From Notamacropus eugenii (taxonomy: Eukaryota; Chordata; Mammalia; Diprotodontia; Macropodidae): a stretch of DNA of 64,000 nucleotides. Positions 34,335-45,534 of this stretch are shown piece by piece. The position numbers and the translations under genes are program-made. The DNA lies in contig NC_092878.1 of assembly GCF_028372415.1 (NCBI RefSeq), positions 138,110,250 through 138,174,249 on the forward strand, given 5' to 3'. How positions within the stretch are numbered: the stretch's first letter is position 1; each line of letters begins with the position of its first letter. The notes under the pieces are model-generated. The model was not told the DNA's origin. It did no database searches and worked only from the letters and a program-made list of their open reading frames with translations.

Positions 34335-34685
34335 ACAGCCCCCCAGATTTAAAGATTGAAGGTCACCTAGTCCAACTCTCATTTTAAACATGAAGGCACT
34401 GAGAGCCTGTGGAGTCGGAGGGACTTGCCCCGGGTGACCCAACTAGTCAGGCAGTCGAACTCGGGTTCTTTCCCACTGATCTGCTGTGCGCCCCAACTCC
34501 CTAGAGATCTTAGCGGTCATCTGGTCTACCCTCTCCCTCCAATTTTACAGAAGAGGAAACTGATGCCCAGAGAAATTGAATGACACAACCAAGGTCACAC
34601 AGGTAATACATTATAGTCAGGATTCAAACCCCTGTCCTCCTGGCTCCAAATGCAGCACTCTGCACAACACCACGCTGCATTGCCC
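34335..34685 (-). mobile_element. Two reverse MIR-like SINEs in DDIT4L intron 1
   Basis: 34340-34490: 'aggtcacctagtccaactctcattttaaacatgaaggcactgagag' and 'gacttgccccgggtgaccc'. 34500-34680: 'agatcttagcggtcatctgg', 'acagaagaggaaactgatgcccagagaaattgaatgaca' and 'caaggtcacacagg'. Both are on the same strand as DDIT4L, within 400 bp of exon 1. Confidence 0.75.
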
Positions 34686-34717
34686 ACGTCTCTGTGGGCC
34701 ACGGGGTCTCCTCTTAC

Positions 34718-34765
34718 CTGCCTTGACTTTACAGAAGTGCACGCTGGCGTACCCGAGATGCCCGC
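34718..34765 (-). other. DDIT4L: Predicted DDIT4L non-coding exon 1 (transcription start approximate)
   Basis: About 70 bp downstream of the TATA-like box on the minus strand is a textbook donor, AAGGCAG|GTAAGAGG, with the exon ending at 34718. A start 25-30 bp from the TATA box would put the cap site at about 34760-34765, giving a 5' UTR exon of roughly 45-50 nt without ATG. Splicing to exon 2 removes an intron of about 631 bp (34087-34717). The cap site is inferred; the donor and TATA box are seen directly. Confidence 0.65.
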
Positions 34766-34785
34766 AGCTCGGTGGGGATACTGCG

Positions 34786-34794
34786 CTTTAAATA
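34786..34794 (-). promoter_or_regulatory. TATA-like box of DDIT4L promoter
   Basis: The minus strand reads GTATTTAAAGCGC, with TATTTAAAG at 34794-34786, upstream of the predicted exon 1. A GC box (gggcggggggc, 34855-34865) lies about 60 bp further upstream, the usual spacing for an SP1 site. A TATA box plus a CpG island suits a gene that is low at rest and strongly inducible. Confidence 0.6.
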
Positions 34795-35439
34795 CACAGT
34801 AAAGACAAGAAAAGCCCGCCTCAAGCGAACCCCTTCTAAAGCACCCTTTCTCTGGGCGGGGGGCAGGAGGGTACTGCCCTGCAGGCACGCAGCGCTAGCC
34901 ACCAGCGCCCCCCGCCCTCAACGCACCCCTACACCGACCCACAGGGTCCCGGGACTTCTTGTATATACTGCTCGCCACCGCCCCCCTCCCCGACCCCGCC
35001 CACCTGCCTCGGGCCCCTGCCCCGCCCTTCTCTCCGCCCCCTATCTCCTGGGTGTCCGAACTGGAGAGGGCAGAGCTCCGGGGAGGCGGCCGGGGAACCC
35101 GATCCAGCCCGGGCTGCACCTGCAGTTTACTGGGTGGGCTCGAGACAGTCCCCAGGACAGGCTGGAAAGATCCTCTCGTCCCATGGCTTGTCTCTCGGTC
35201 CGTCCGTCTTGCAGCGCCCTCCTTCAGTCTTTCCTCCCCGCTGCCCTCACCCAGCTGTGGGACAGCAGGAATGGCTTGTGGTTTTGCCTGCCCGACCCAA
35301 GGGTAAAGAGGAACTGGCCACTTTTTCTTTTGAGACTTCCAACCTTTTCTAAGATTTACTGCGGACCATTTATACAACCGATTTTGCGGGCCCTAAAATA
35401 GCCGGCTTAACCCTCCTCCTCCGCCAGACACAGTTTCTT

Positions 35440-37285
35440 GCCAGATTCTGCACCCTTGCCTGCCCCAAATCATTTCCTGCCCCTCGTTTACCCTGGGGTT
35501 TTGTAGTAGGGATGGTGGGCTGGTGGAGGGGAGTGTAACGAAGTTTGGACAGTGTAGCAGCAGATTTTAAAACACTCAGATCTGAACTAACGTCCTCTCT
35601 CCTTCCCGGACGGTTGTTTTTGTAACTAACCACCTTTCACTTCTGGAGCAAGCCTGGTCAACCCGGGCAAGTCGGGGAACGGGAGCATGTTGCCAAGAAG
35701 CTCAACGAGCCCATTAGCGAGAATTTTAGCAGTCTGCAGGACCGCCGACTGACTCAAGAGCTGACCAGGTGAAATGGGTCTTCCCCAGAGAAGAGTTCCA
35801 TCTCAACCTGGACGGCCTCCGGAAGGTTATTGCAGTCTCTCTGCCTGCGGGGTTGTCAGATGTCTCTCAGAAAACTTGACTTCCCTGTGGCTGGTGATGT
35901 CAATAGGGCACAGTTGTGGATCTTGGAGGTCATCTAACCTAACCTTGGTCTTGCAGATGAGGCAACTGAGGCCCCAGAGGGGGACTGGCCAAGTCACACA
36001 ATGTAGTAAGCAGCAGTTTCAGGGAGCTGAGGGATAGTCTTAGACATTGGCACAGACAAACACTCACGCAAAAATTCAGTCAGTTTTGAAATTTGCTAAA
36101 GCCTCTGTTTTCTCCTTGGTGGGGTCCAGGGCAAAGCAAACAAGTCTGGAGCATATAGGGGGCTGAAAAGATGAAAATTGAGGTAGGAGAGGGATTATGT
36201 AATGGAGGGAGGATATAGGATCATCCGTGGCTACTCTTTGGGTAAAGAGAGGCAGATTTGTGGCATGGAAAGAAAAGTCTAATCTCCAAGGAGCTTCTCA
36301 TATCCCGGCTCAGAAAACATTCAGCTGGAAAACAACATTAGGAGGTAGTAAGGGGAGTGATAGATCAGTGGGAGGACATTTGGAGGCAGGCTTGGCAGCA
36401 TCTGAAGCTGGCTTGACAGTCCATTTTTAACTCATCTCACTGAGCAGCAAAGCTTGAAGGTCAATCTACCCAAAGAAGGGGAGATTCATCACCTGAACTT
36501 TGCCAAGCAAAATATTTTGTTGGATTCTCCCCCACCTTTTTACTTCACTTTCAGAAGAGTGGTAAACAAATGATTCCATAAAAATATATTTAAGAGCAAC
36601 TTCTCTGGCGAGGAAGGAGCCAAAAGAAAGGGAAATGGGCTTGGCTTTGTCCGGAGATAAAAACAACCACTTATCCAAGGAAGTATATGTGGGTGGATCT
36701 TGAAGCAGTAGTGGTCATGGCATAATTACATTGGTTGCACTAGTGAGTGAGAAGGATCTATCATGAATTTATTCTGTACCGAAAAAAAAGGGGGGGGGGG
36801 ATAATGAATGAAGGCAAATATGGATAGGAAAAATAGAAAAGTGTAGTTAAATAATGTATAGGGAATTTGAGTGCTATTTAAGAAGATATTACTGGGATTC
36901 CACGGTAAATGTGTGCAAAGGATCACCATCATTCTCCCTTTTACACAGATTCCAAACTGTTTCTCCCTTTTCATCCTCTTTATCCAGCCAGTTACCAAGT
37001 CCTGTGAATTGTTCCTTCAAAGGGCTCTGTATCCTGATCTGCTCTATACCCACTACCCTAACTGTGGGGCAGGTCTTCTAGCTTCTGAACCTATCACTCA
37101 CCCAAGAGATAGGATCTCTTGATAGTGAAGACCTGAGAAAATGGACAGGGTTTTGTGTTGGACCTTAGGTGTTACTAAACAGACTTGTAACCTGTTTCTA
37201 AAGACTTTTCTGTCTCGAAGATTCTAGGTCTTGATATCTCTAGTGTATTAGGGAGACACTGCATGGCACTTTTGGGGGAGGAATT
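35440..37285. other. Mostly unassigned upstream flank of DDIT4L
   Basis: A reverse MIR lies at 35910-36035 ('ggatcttggaggtcatctaacctaaccttggtcttgcagatgaggcaactgaggcc'), and an A8/G11 run at 36782-36800. No gene found; conserved regulatory elements could be present but cannot be seen from one sequence. Confidence 0.45.
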
Positions 37286-37289
37286 GGGT

Positions 37290-37524
37290 AAGAATTATGA
37301 TCTGTTACTTAGATCAGATGCAATCTGTGTCCCTGGAGGGAGTACCTGAATCCACCAGGTGACAGATGTATCTGAATATTTGAGAGATGTCTCTATTAAC
37401 AATCAACAAAATTCCATGATATTGGCTCAATGAAAGGAAAAGCTTCCTAATGACTAGAACTATCCAATAGTGGAATGGACTGCCTCTGGAAATAGTAGGT
37501 TCCTCCTCAACAGAGGCCTTCAAA
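37290..37524 (+). mobile_element. CR1/L3-like LINE 3' region, left part
   Basis: 'aaaagcttcctaatgactagaactatccaatagtggaatggactgcctctggaaatagtaggttcctcctcaacagaggccttcaaaca' matches the style of CR1/L3 3' regions. The remainder resumes at about 41636. Confidence 0.65.
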
Positions 37525-37775
37525 CAGTTGTTATTCAGTTGTCTGATACTTCAGGGTGTCTGACACCACTTATGGGGTTTTCTTGGCAAAATACTGAGGG
37601 GTTTGCCATTTACTTTTCCAGCTGATTTTACAGATGATGAAACTGAGGTAAACAGGATTAAGTGACTTGCCCAGGGCCCCACAACTAATAAGTATCTGAG
37701 GCCAGATTGGACTCAGAAAGAGGGGCCTTCCTGATTCGAAACATAGCACTTTATCCACTTCATCACATAGCTGCG
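37525..37775 (-). mobile_element. Marsupial tRNA-derived SINE inserted in the CR1-like element
   Basis: 'gttgttattcagttgtctgatacttcagggtgtctgac', 'gaggggtttgccatttacttttccagctgattttacagatgatgaaactgagg' and 'ctttatccacttcatcacatagctgcg'. Confidence 0.85.
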
Positions 37776-37945
37776 TCAAGTAATAGTGTGCTAGTAAATG
37801 TTTAACAACTGGCTCTTTGGAGACAACAAATGTATGTGGGAGACACTTATAAGTTCAATTTACACCATTAACATTTTCTTCAGCACTTTCCTAAGTCTAG
37901 GCAATCAATAAAACAATAAACCAAATGCTGATTGATAGCATTTGC
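37776..37945. mobile_element. Unnamed repeat half, left of the L1
   Basis: 'gtgctagtaaatgtttaacaactggctctttgg' here has a likely counterpart to the right of the L1 at 41555-41635 ('aatttaacaatcagcactcagagccagtttgagctggctcc'), consistent with an older element split by the L1. The family is not known to me. Confidence 0.35.
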
Positions 37946-40900
37946 AAATTTTCTTTTTTCTTATAATTTATTTTTAACATAAAAAAAAAATTCAGTTCTA
38001 AATTCTCTCCCTTCATCCAGGAACTCCTCCACTCACTAAGAAGCCAGGCAATATGGTCTCAATTACACATGTGAAATCATGCAAAACATGTTTCCATATT
38101 AGCCTTGTTAGAAAAAAGCAAGAACAATAAAGTGAGAAAATTATATTTCAGTTTGTACTCACAGAGTTCATTAGTTTTCTCTCTGGAGGTGGATAGCATT
38201 TTTAATCATGAGTTCTTTGAAATTGTCTTGGATAATTATATTGATCAGAGTAGCTAAGTCTTTCACAGTTGTTCATCATTTACAATGTTGCTGTTTCTGT
38301 GTATAATGATCTCCTGGTTCTGCTTCCTTCACTTTTACTCTGTTCATACAGCTTTCGAAGGTTTTTCTGAAACCATCCCCCTCATCTTTTCTCTTTTACA
38401 ATATATATACCACAATCATATGCCACATCTTGTTCAATCATTTCCCAAATGATGGGCATCCCCTCAATTTCCAATTCTTTGCCACAAAAAACCTACCACA
38501 AATACTTTTGTACATATAGATCTTTTTCCTTTGATCTCTTTGAGATATGGAATTAGTAGTGGTATTGCTGGGTCAAAGGGTATGTATGCACAGTTTTATA
38601 TTCCTTTGGGCATAGTTCCAAATTCTTCTACAAAATGGTTGGATCAGTTCACAATTCCACCAACAGTTCATTAATGTACCTATTTTCCCATATTCCCTCC
38701 AGCATTTGTCATTTCTGACAGATGTGAGGTAGTAATTGTTTTAATTTGCCTTTTTCTAATCATTAGTGATTTGGAACTTTTTTAATGTGATTATAGACAG
38801 CTTTAATTTCTTCTGAAAACTGCCCAGTCAAATCCTTTGACCATTTATCATTTGGGAATGGACCTTGTTTTTATAAATTTGACTCGTTTCTCTGTATATT
38901 TGAGAAAATGAGGCCATTATCAGAGAAACTTGCCATAAAATATTTTGATGTTACTTTATTATTTAGGATACCTTTAGCAAAATGTAGTTTCCTTGCTTAT
39001 CTCTTTTAATAAGGTCTGTTTTTGTTTTTTCTTTGCCAATCATGATTGCTATTCCTGCCTTTTTTTTTTTTTTTACTTCAGCTGAAATATAATACATTCT
39101 ACTCTAGCCTCTTATTTTGTCTTGTTGTATGTGTCTTCTCTGTTTTAAATGTGTTTCTTTTAAACAACATATGGTTGGATTCTGGTTTCTAATCCATTGT
39201 GCTATCTGCTTCTATTTTGTGGGTGAGTTCCTCTTATTCTTATTCACAGTTATGATGATTATCTACTTTTCCCTCTATCCTGTTTTCTTTTGTTTATCTT
39301 TTTGTATCTTTTTTTTATCCTTTCCCTCCTCAAAAGTCCATTTTGCTTCTGACCATTGCCTTCCCCAATCCTCTTTACCTTCTCCTTCTATCATCTTATA
39401 CTTCTCTCATCTCCATTTCCCTCCTACTTTCCTGTTGAATAAAATAGATTTCTACATCCACTTGCGTGTGTGTGTATTCTTACCTCTTTGAACCGATTCT
39501 GATAAGAGTGAGATTCAAGTGTTTCCCACCCTAACTATTTCCTCCTCCACTGCAAAAGCTTTTCCTTGTGTACTTCTTTTATGTGAAACAATTTTCCCTG
39601 TTCTTCCTCTCCCTTTCCTCTTCTCCTTGCAAATCTCTTTCATTTTGGAGATCATTCCATTAAAGATCTATATCCATGTTGTCTATGCCAACTACTTCTA
39701 AGTGCCATAATAATAAAGTTCTTAGGAGTCACATATATCATCTTCCCCTATAGTAATGTAAACTGATCAACATTATGAAGCTCTTTTATGCTTTTCCTTT
39801 CCTGTCTGCCTTTTTTTAATGCTTGAATCTTGTGTTTGAATGTCAAATTTTCTATTCAGCTCTGGTTTTTTGATCAGGATTATAGTGCTTGAAAGCTCTC
39901 AATTTCATTAAATATCCATTAATTTCTCCTGAAGGATTACACTCACTTTTGCTGGGTAGATTATTTTTGATTGCAATCTAGCTCCTTTGACTTCTGGAAT
40001 ATCCTTCCAAGCCCTCTGTTCCTTAATGTAAAAACTGCTAAATCTTGTGCGATCTTGACTGTGGTTCCATGATATTTAAATAGTTTCTGACTGCCTGAAA
40101 TATTTCCTCCTTGACTTGGAACTCTGGAATTTGGCTATAGTATTCCTGGGAGTTTTCATTTTGGGATCTCTTTCAGAAGATGATTGGTGAATTCTTTCAA
40201 TTAAGCTCTGATTCTAAGATATTGGGGAATTTTTGCTTGATAATTTCTTCAAATATGACATTTAGGCTCTTTCTTTGATCATGGCTTTTAGGTAGTCCAG
40301 TAATTGTCAAATTATCTCTCCTCAGTCTATTTTTCAGGGCCAGTTGTTTGTTCAGTGTGATATTTCACATTTTCTTCTATTTTTCATTCCTTTTGACTTA
40401 ATCTTTTTGTTTCTTGATGTCTCATGGAGTCATTAGTTTTCACTTGCCCAATTCTAATTTTTAAAGTTATTTTCATCAGTGAGATTTTGTACTTCTTTTT
40501 TTTTTTCCACTTGGGAAATTGTTCTTTTTAAGGAGATTTTACTTTAGTGAATTTTTGTACCTTTTAATTAATTAATTTTACCATTTGACCATTTCTGTTT
40601 TTTAGGGAGTTTTTTTCTTCAGCATTTTTTGTGCTTCTTTAACCAAACTGTTCATTCTTTTTTCATAATTTTCTTGCCTCACTCTCATTTCTTTTCCCAT
40701 TTCCCCTGCTCTACCACTCTTATCTGTTTCTTTAACTCTTCCAGGAATTCTTAATTGGTTTGTGTGAAATTAGCAATTTTTTCCCTTTGAGACTTTGCTT
40801 GTATCTGCTTTCACATTTTTGTCTTCTTCTGAGTTTGTTTCTTGGTCTTCCATATGGTCACCATAGAAGTTTTTCATAGTCAAGTATTTGTCTTTTGTTT

Positions 40901-41553
40901 GCTTATTTTTCCAGACTATTTCTTTCTTTACTTTGAACTTTATGTTGAAGTTAGGCTTTGCTCATCTAGGGTTGGGGAGGCATCATCTTAAGCATCAAGC
41001 TTTTTTAGAGCTAATTCTAAGAGTCTGTAAGTTTTCAGTGCTTTCAAGGTGATGTGATTCTTGGAGAGGTGTGGTCATTGCTCTCTTATTCTGTGCTCTA
41101 GTCTTTACCCAGGAAGGACCCTGCAGTTACAATGGCTTCTTTCTGCCATGTATCTGTAATCTTGAACTGCTTATGGGCAGTTCACTAGGGTTCCATGTCC
41201 AGTGCCAACTCAAGGTCCCCTGTAATCTCTTTCTGTTCAGTTGTCCAGCTCCCTTAACCTCTCTGGGCTGAGAGCTCCTGAAATTGCTGCTGTTACTGCC
41301 ACAGCCAACTCCAAGACCCACAGCTGGTGCTGCTGCCACTGAGTGTACTCCAGGTCAGCCCCCACCCTGGTATCACAGACCTCTCCTATTGACCTCCTGA
41401 GTTGTCTTGGGTTAGAAAAATGTCTCCCTATGACCTTTTATTGACTCTGTCACTCTAGAATTCTATTTGAAGTTTTATTTTAAGATTGTTTAGAGGGCAA
41501 TGTTAGGAGGGTTCAGCTGGGCCTGTATTCTGCCATCTTGGCTTCACCCCTAC
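37946..41553 (-). mobile_element. Antisense L1-derived element lacking RT (about 3.6 kb)
   Basis: The right end reads, on the minus strand, GGGGTGAAGCCAAGATGGCA, the typical start of an L1 5' UTR. Moving left follow the 5' UTR, the ORF1-like region (about 40200-40900), the EN-like anchor ('gattgctattcctgcc' then a T-run at 39043-39075), and then directly the 3' UTR (38200-38990: 'attgctgggtcaaagggtatg', 'cacaattccaccaacag', 'tgaccatttatcatttggg'). A complete L1 would exceed 6 kb; the RT part of ORF2 is absent. The 5' end appears intact. No ORF is preserved. Confidence 0.7.
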
Positions 41554-41635
41554 AGTTTTCTAGGTGTAAATGTTCACGTTAAAAATTTAACAATCAGCAC
41601 TCAGAGCCAGTTTGAGCTGGCTCCAATAACACCCC

Positions 41636-41745
41636 TGATTCAAGCAAAGTCTACTTAGGCATATTTTAGAGAGGATCCCTTTTCAGGGACAGGTTAGACT
41701 AGATAGCCTCTGAGGGCCTTTTATCCCTGAGATTCTGTTTGGAGT
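41636..41745 (+). mobile_element. CR1/L3-like LINE 3' end, right part
   Basis: 'ttcaagcaaagtctacttaggc', 'agagaggatcccttttcagggacaggttagactagatagcctctgaggg' and 'ctgagattctgt' form the classical CR1/L3 3' end and continue the segment that stops at 37524. Confidence 0.7.
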
Positions 41746-42206
41746 AGTGGATGAAAACCTTCACCAGCAGTAAACAGGCCAGAACTCAATGGCTATTTGC
41801 CTCTTTGTTGTGAAACCATTGCAACAATCACAGCATGAGGTTATCATAGCAATCCTGTTACAAGGATTACCATGGGCACTTCACATAACCTCTTTATGCT
41901 TAATTCTGAGCCAAATGCAGGACTTTTGCGCTAAGGGATGACATAGCTATTAAGCTGCAAATAGAAATCTAAATGTGATGTTTGAGAGCTGCTAACCCCA
42001 GCACCTTGATTCAGTTCAGAGCCCAACATCCAGTAGGCAGGGTGATGTAGTGGAAAGAGATTAGATCTTATATCTGAGGACCTGGATACAAATCCTGACT
42101 GCTATTTACTATGTCATATTGGGCCTCTTAATTTTCCCTAGACTTCAGTTTTTTTATTTACAAAATGATAGGTTGATGCAGGTGAGATTATTTAAAGTTC
42201 TTCTAA
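41746..42206 (+). mobile_element. Unassigned sequence followed by a sense MIR (42030-42200)
   Basis: The MIR part reads 'gtagtggaaagagattagatctta...gacctggatacaaatcctgactgc...cttcagtttttttatttacaaaatgatagg'. 41746-42025 is unrecognised. Confidence 0.6.
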
Positions 42207-42475
42207 TCAGAGGTGTTAAGCATTCAGTTCACAACACGCAGTTGGATTAGGTTAAAATATAAATAAATATTATAAATATATAATATGAACATAAATAAAA
42301 ATAGTAAAATAAGATATTAACAAAATAATTATCAGATTAAATAAAAATGCAATAAACATAGATAACATTACATTTTAAAACTAAGCTGATAGATAATGTC
42401 ACCTTCAAGTATCCATATATATGGATTAGCCTCCCCCATTTCTATTTGAGCTTGAGATCACTGCTCTAAATCCTA
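42207..42475. mobile_element. hAT-like MITE, second copy
   Basis: The left end 'cagaggtgttaagcattc' and right end 'atttgagcttgagatcactg' are the same inverted ends as at 10478-10665. The interior is AT-rich (aaatataaataaat). Flanks cttctaat and ctctaaat are loosely similar to the nTCTAnAn duplication of Charlie-type hATs. Confidence 0.6.
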
Positions 42476-42479
42476 TCTC

Positions 42480-43060
42480 CTTAATTTTTCTGTGAAACAA
42501 TTAGACTCTCACCAGGACTACTGAAATAGCTTCTGAAATGAACTTCCTGTTTCAAGTGTCTTCTCTCTTGCATCCAACCATAACACAATCACCAAAGTTC
42601 ACATCCGACCACATCACTCTCCTGCTCAATAAATTCCCAAACTCCATATAACCTCTAAAATGAAAGATGATTTTCTCTGTTTTAAAACACTTAATATTTT
42701 ACTTTTCCAGGCTTATTATATCCCACTCCCCTTCACATAAGTAGGTAGCCAAATACTTGTGGTCTCTCCGAGATGACATTTTTACCTGTTGGCTCTATGT
42801 CCCCTATGCCTTGAATGCATTCCTTTCTCATTTCTGTCCCTGAGTTCAACTACCGTCTCCTTTAGGAAGTCATTGCTGAGTAGCCTACATACAAGTGCCC
42901 CCTATCAATGATCTTATATTTCTTTTATGTATTTTGTATATGTCTATGTCAACATGTTGTCTCTCCTGATAGAATTTAAACTTCTTTACGGCAGTGACTG
43001 CTTCATTTTTGCATCGGTATGTCAAACTTAATAGCACTTAATAAATATTGTTAGTTAACT
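42480..43060 (+). mobile_element. L2-type LINE 3' region, sense
   Basis: 'ccaccacatcactctcctgctcaataaattcc'-type block, 'ccctatgccttgaatgcattcc', 'ctcctttaggaagtcattgctga', 'tagaatttaaacttctttacggcagtgactgcttca' and 'atagcacttaataaatattgttagttaactga' follow each other as in L2-type 3' ends. Confidence 0.75.
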
Positions 43061-43605
43061 GATATTAATGAATCTTCTTATACATGCCTTTAGTACCTAA
43101 TTGTAGAACCGTATATTAGAATTTTGGTCTAATGGGGCCCATACAAAAGGTAATGAAGTGGAGGATGGCAGATACTTTCCAGTTGGGATCAGGATATCCC
43201 CAAATGAGTTAATACGCCTAAACACCCCTGTGTGCTTCTGCCTCACGTCTCTTTTCAGGTCTGTAAAATAACATTAATGGTGTTGCCTCTGTCTACCTCA
43301 AAGGAGAGCTATTGGATTTGATGAAATGAATAGTTCTAAGCCTACTGGAAAGAAGAGATTAAGTTGCTCTTTTTGGGTTCCTACCTCTATGTTCACAGGG
43401 ATATAGACAGGAACAATTACTAAATAACCCCAGAGACTCTCTATATGTTTTTCAGCTCTATAAAAGAAATAGCTACTCCTTCTCACCTAATGGGCAAAAA
43501 AGTGGAAAAAGTATTTAGAAGAAATTATTCTGAAAAATAAACAATGGATTTTCAAAAGGCTGCTCATAATATTTTCTCAGTTTAGTGGTCCCTGACTTCT
43601 ATAAT
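43061..43605. other. Unassigned sequence
   Basis: No repeat or coding signal recognised. Confidence 0.4.
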
Positions 43606-43609
43606 TAGT

Positions 43610-44025
43610 GATAATAATGAGAATTTGCACTTATTTTTAAAGTTTACAAAATTCTTTACTTTTTTTTGGTGGGGGGGACAAGGTGATTGAGATTAAGTGA
43701 CTTACCCAGGGTCAGAGAGTTAGTATGTAATCGAGGCTGGATTTGAACGTAGGTCCTCATGACTCCTGGGCTGATGAGCTATCCATTGTACTACCTAAAT
43801 GCCTTCAAAGTTCTTTACAAAGATCTCATTTTATCCCCATGAAAACTCTTGGAGGTAGGTGTTATCACCCCCATTTTACAGATGAGGAAATTGAGGCCAA
43901 TAGAGGTTAAGTGACTTACTCAGAGCCACATAGCTAGATCATATCTATTGCTAGATTGGAATTCTGCTCTACCTAACTACAGGTCCAGAACTCTGTCCAT
44001 TGTACCAGTTAGCTACCTTCAATTT
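43610..44025 (-). mobile_element. MIR split by a short marsupial SINE (43660-43806)
   Basis: The MIR runs 43610-43659 then 43807-44025 ('ctcattttatccccatgaaaactcttggaggtaggtgttatcacccccattttacagatgagg'). The inserted SINE (ttttttggtggggg...cattgtactacctaaatgcc) is flanked by 'attctttac' (43651-43659) and 'gttctttac' (43810-43818), the probable target duplication. Confidence 0.85.
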
Positions 44026-45085
44026 CAGAGTGTTTGAGAGAGAATACACTCAGTACAATTTTTTGAGAACAAAAGACAAACGAGATCCAACTGATGATAG
44101 GTACAGTTTCGTTGATACCAACATTATAAGCTTGTAATTCCGACTAATAACTGTTCACTCATTAGACACCCTAATTGATGAGTCTGTTCTCACTTTAGTG
44201 AGGAGAAAAAAGACAAATCCTAAACCAATGAGTGAAAATAGACCTGTGAGGTGACTCTAGAAATAATTATTGCCTCTAAGCAGGACATCTGGGAAGTGAA
44301 ATGTTTCTCAGGCCAGTCAATTATTGTAAAGTATGCAAATAATAGAAGTAACATTCTGTTTAACTATGGTTCTTTCCATTAATCTGAAGAATATTGCTCT
44401 GAAATAGCTTTTTCCTAAATGTAAAATTACTCCTCCCTTTTTCTACCATGAAAATTTGAAATATATGTGAACAATGTTCTGATATGGTTCCTGGCCTGAA
44501 CAAGTATTTAGAGTAGAAGGGATTAGAAAAATTGATAAGGGACAAGTTTAAATATGGCTTTACAAAATGGCACATATTTTTAAGTGTCCCCTCATTTCAC
44601 TTTCAATGGCAGGCAGATATTTAAAAGTTACAAGTGTTGGAATAAAGACTCAAAGCCCTCATTGAGTGCTAATAGACTTTTGGGGGCAAACAGTGTAGAA
44701 AGAAACAGAATATGATGAGGACATTCTTTGTCCAGCATAAATGAGATAATGCCAATGGTTATGCAAATTGGTTATGATATATTCTGACTGTTGGAAAGAG
44801 GAAAAAAAGGACTGCAGAATTCAGCAAAGGAGAATGAATATGGACTGAGTAATCACTGAATATGTTACTGTGAAATGTATGCATTTTGCTGATGTCATGA
44901 ATTAATTACCTTGTACCCTTCAAAGCAAGAAAAGTTTTGTTCTAACCACTCTTACATTCGCAATAGTACCTGTATGCAATAGGCTACTATGATCTCATTG
45001 GACTGTTATTGTAACTCTTCTACGTTGAAATAAAATTGTTTTTTTAAGAAATAAAACTGTATTCTTGGGAATAGGTGAGGAAGGT
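44026..45085. other. Unassigned sequence
   Basis: About 1 kb without a recognisable repeat or gene. Candidate unique DNA. Confidence 0.4.
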
Positions 45086-45500
45086 GAGCTTGGACTTGAA
45101 GGTAGGAGATTGCTTCAAATTCCAGCTCTGTCATTATTTGACTTTGGGTAAATCACTCAACTTTTCTCAGCCTTGGTATCATCTACATCTTATAATGGTT
45201 ATGCTTTCATCCAAAAGTCCTTTATAAATATATGTTATTATTTCTGTTAGAGATGCACATTCTTTGTCTGGCTCTAATAGTGTTGCATCATGCAAACACT
45301 GAAGAATCTATATTCATTGTTCCCTCAATTGTATCTATATACTTTGACACTCAAGTACCTCTACAACCTTTTTGTATGACTGACTCACCCACTGTTCAGT
45401 ACAACCAAACTGCCCTTCTCACACACAGCATTCTACCTGCATCACCAGGCTGTTGTACATCCTGATCCCCATGCCTGGAATCTAGTCCCTTTTCACTCCC
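45086..45500 (+). mobile_element. MIR fragment (45090-45200) and likely L2-type 3' piece (45260-45500)
   Basis: 'ggtaaatcactcaacttttctcagcctt' marks the MIR. 'accaggctgttgtacatcctgatccccatgcctggaatc' is typical of L2-type 3' regions. Confidence 0.5.
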
Positions 45501-45534
45501 TCCCTCTTAAAATCCAATGTTAAAATTAAATTTC

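Larger units (their letters stand above)
34700..35240. promoter_or_regulatory. CpG-island-like region at the DDIT4L promoter
   Basis: This stretch is far richer in G+C and in CpG dinucleotides than the rest of the window (runs such as cgcagcgctagccaccagcg, ggaggcggccgggg, several cccgcc boxes). It covers predicted exon 1, the TATA box and about 450 bp upstream. CpG retention indicates low germline methylation, normal for a promoter. Several long open frames here reflect the lack of AT-rich stop codons and are not taken as genes. Confidence 0.8.

Noticed and set aside
34961..34970. Plus-strand TATATA as the promoter of a divergent or antisense transcript from the DDIT4L island
   Set aside because: A single short motif with no following donor or conserved exon; bidirectional transcription is possible but not supported here.
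34772..35401. 209-residue open frame in the CpG-rich region upstream of DDIT4L (and overlapping frames on both strands)
   Set aside because: Pro/Arg/Ala-rich composition follows from high GC with few stops. Several frames are open at once, none resembles a protein family, and it overlaps the promoter on the opposite strand.
39117..39491. 124-residue plus-strand frame rich in Phe/Leu/Ser
   Set aside because: It is the reverse strand of an L1-derived element (T-rich because the sense strand is A-rich).
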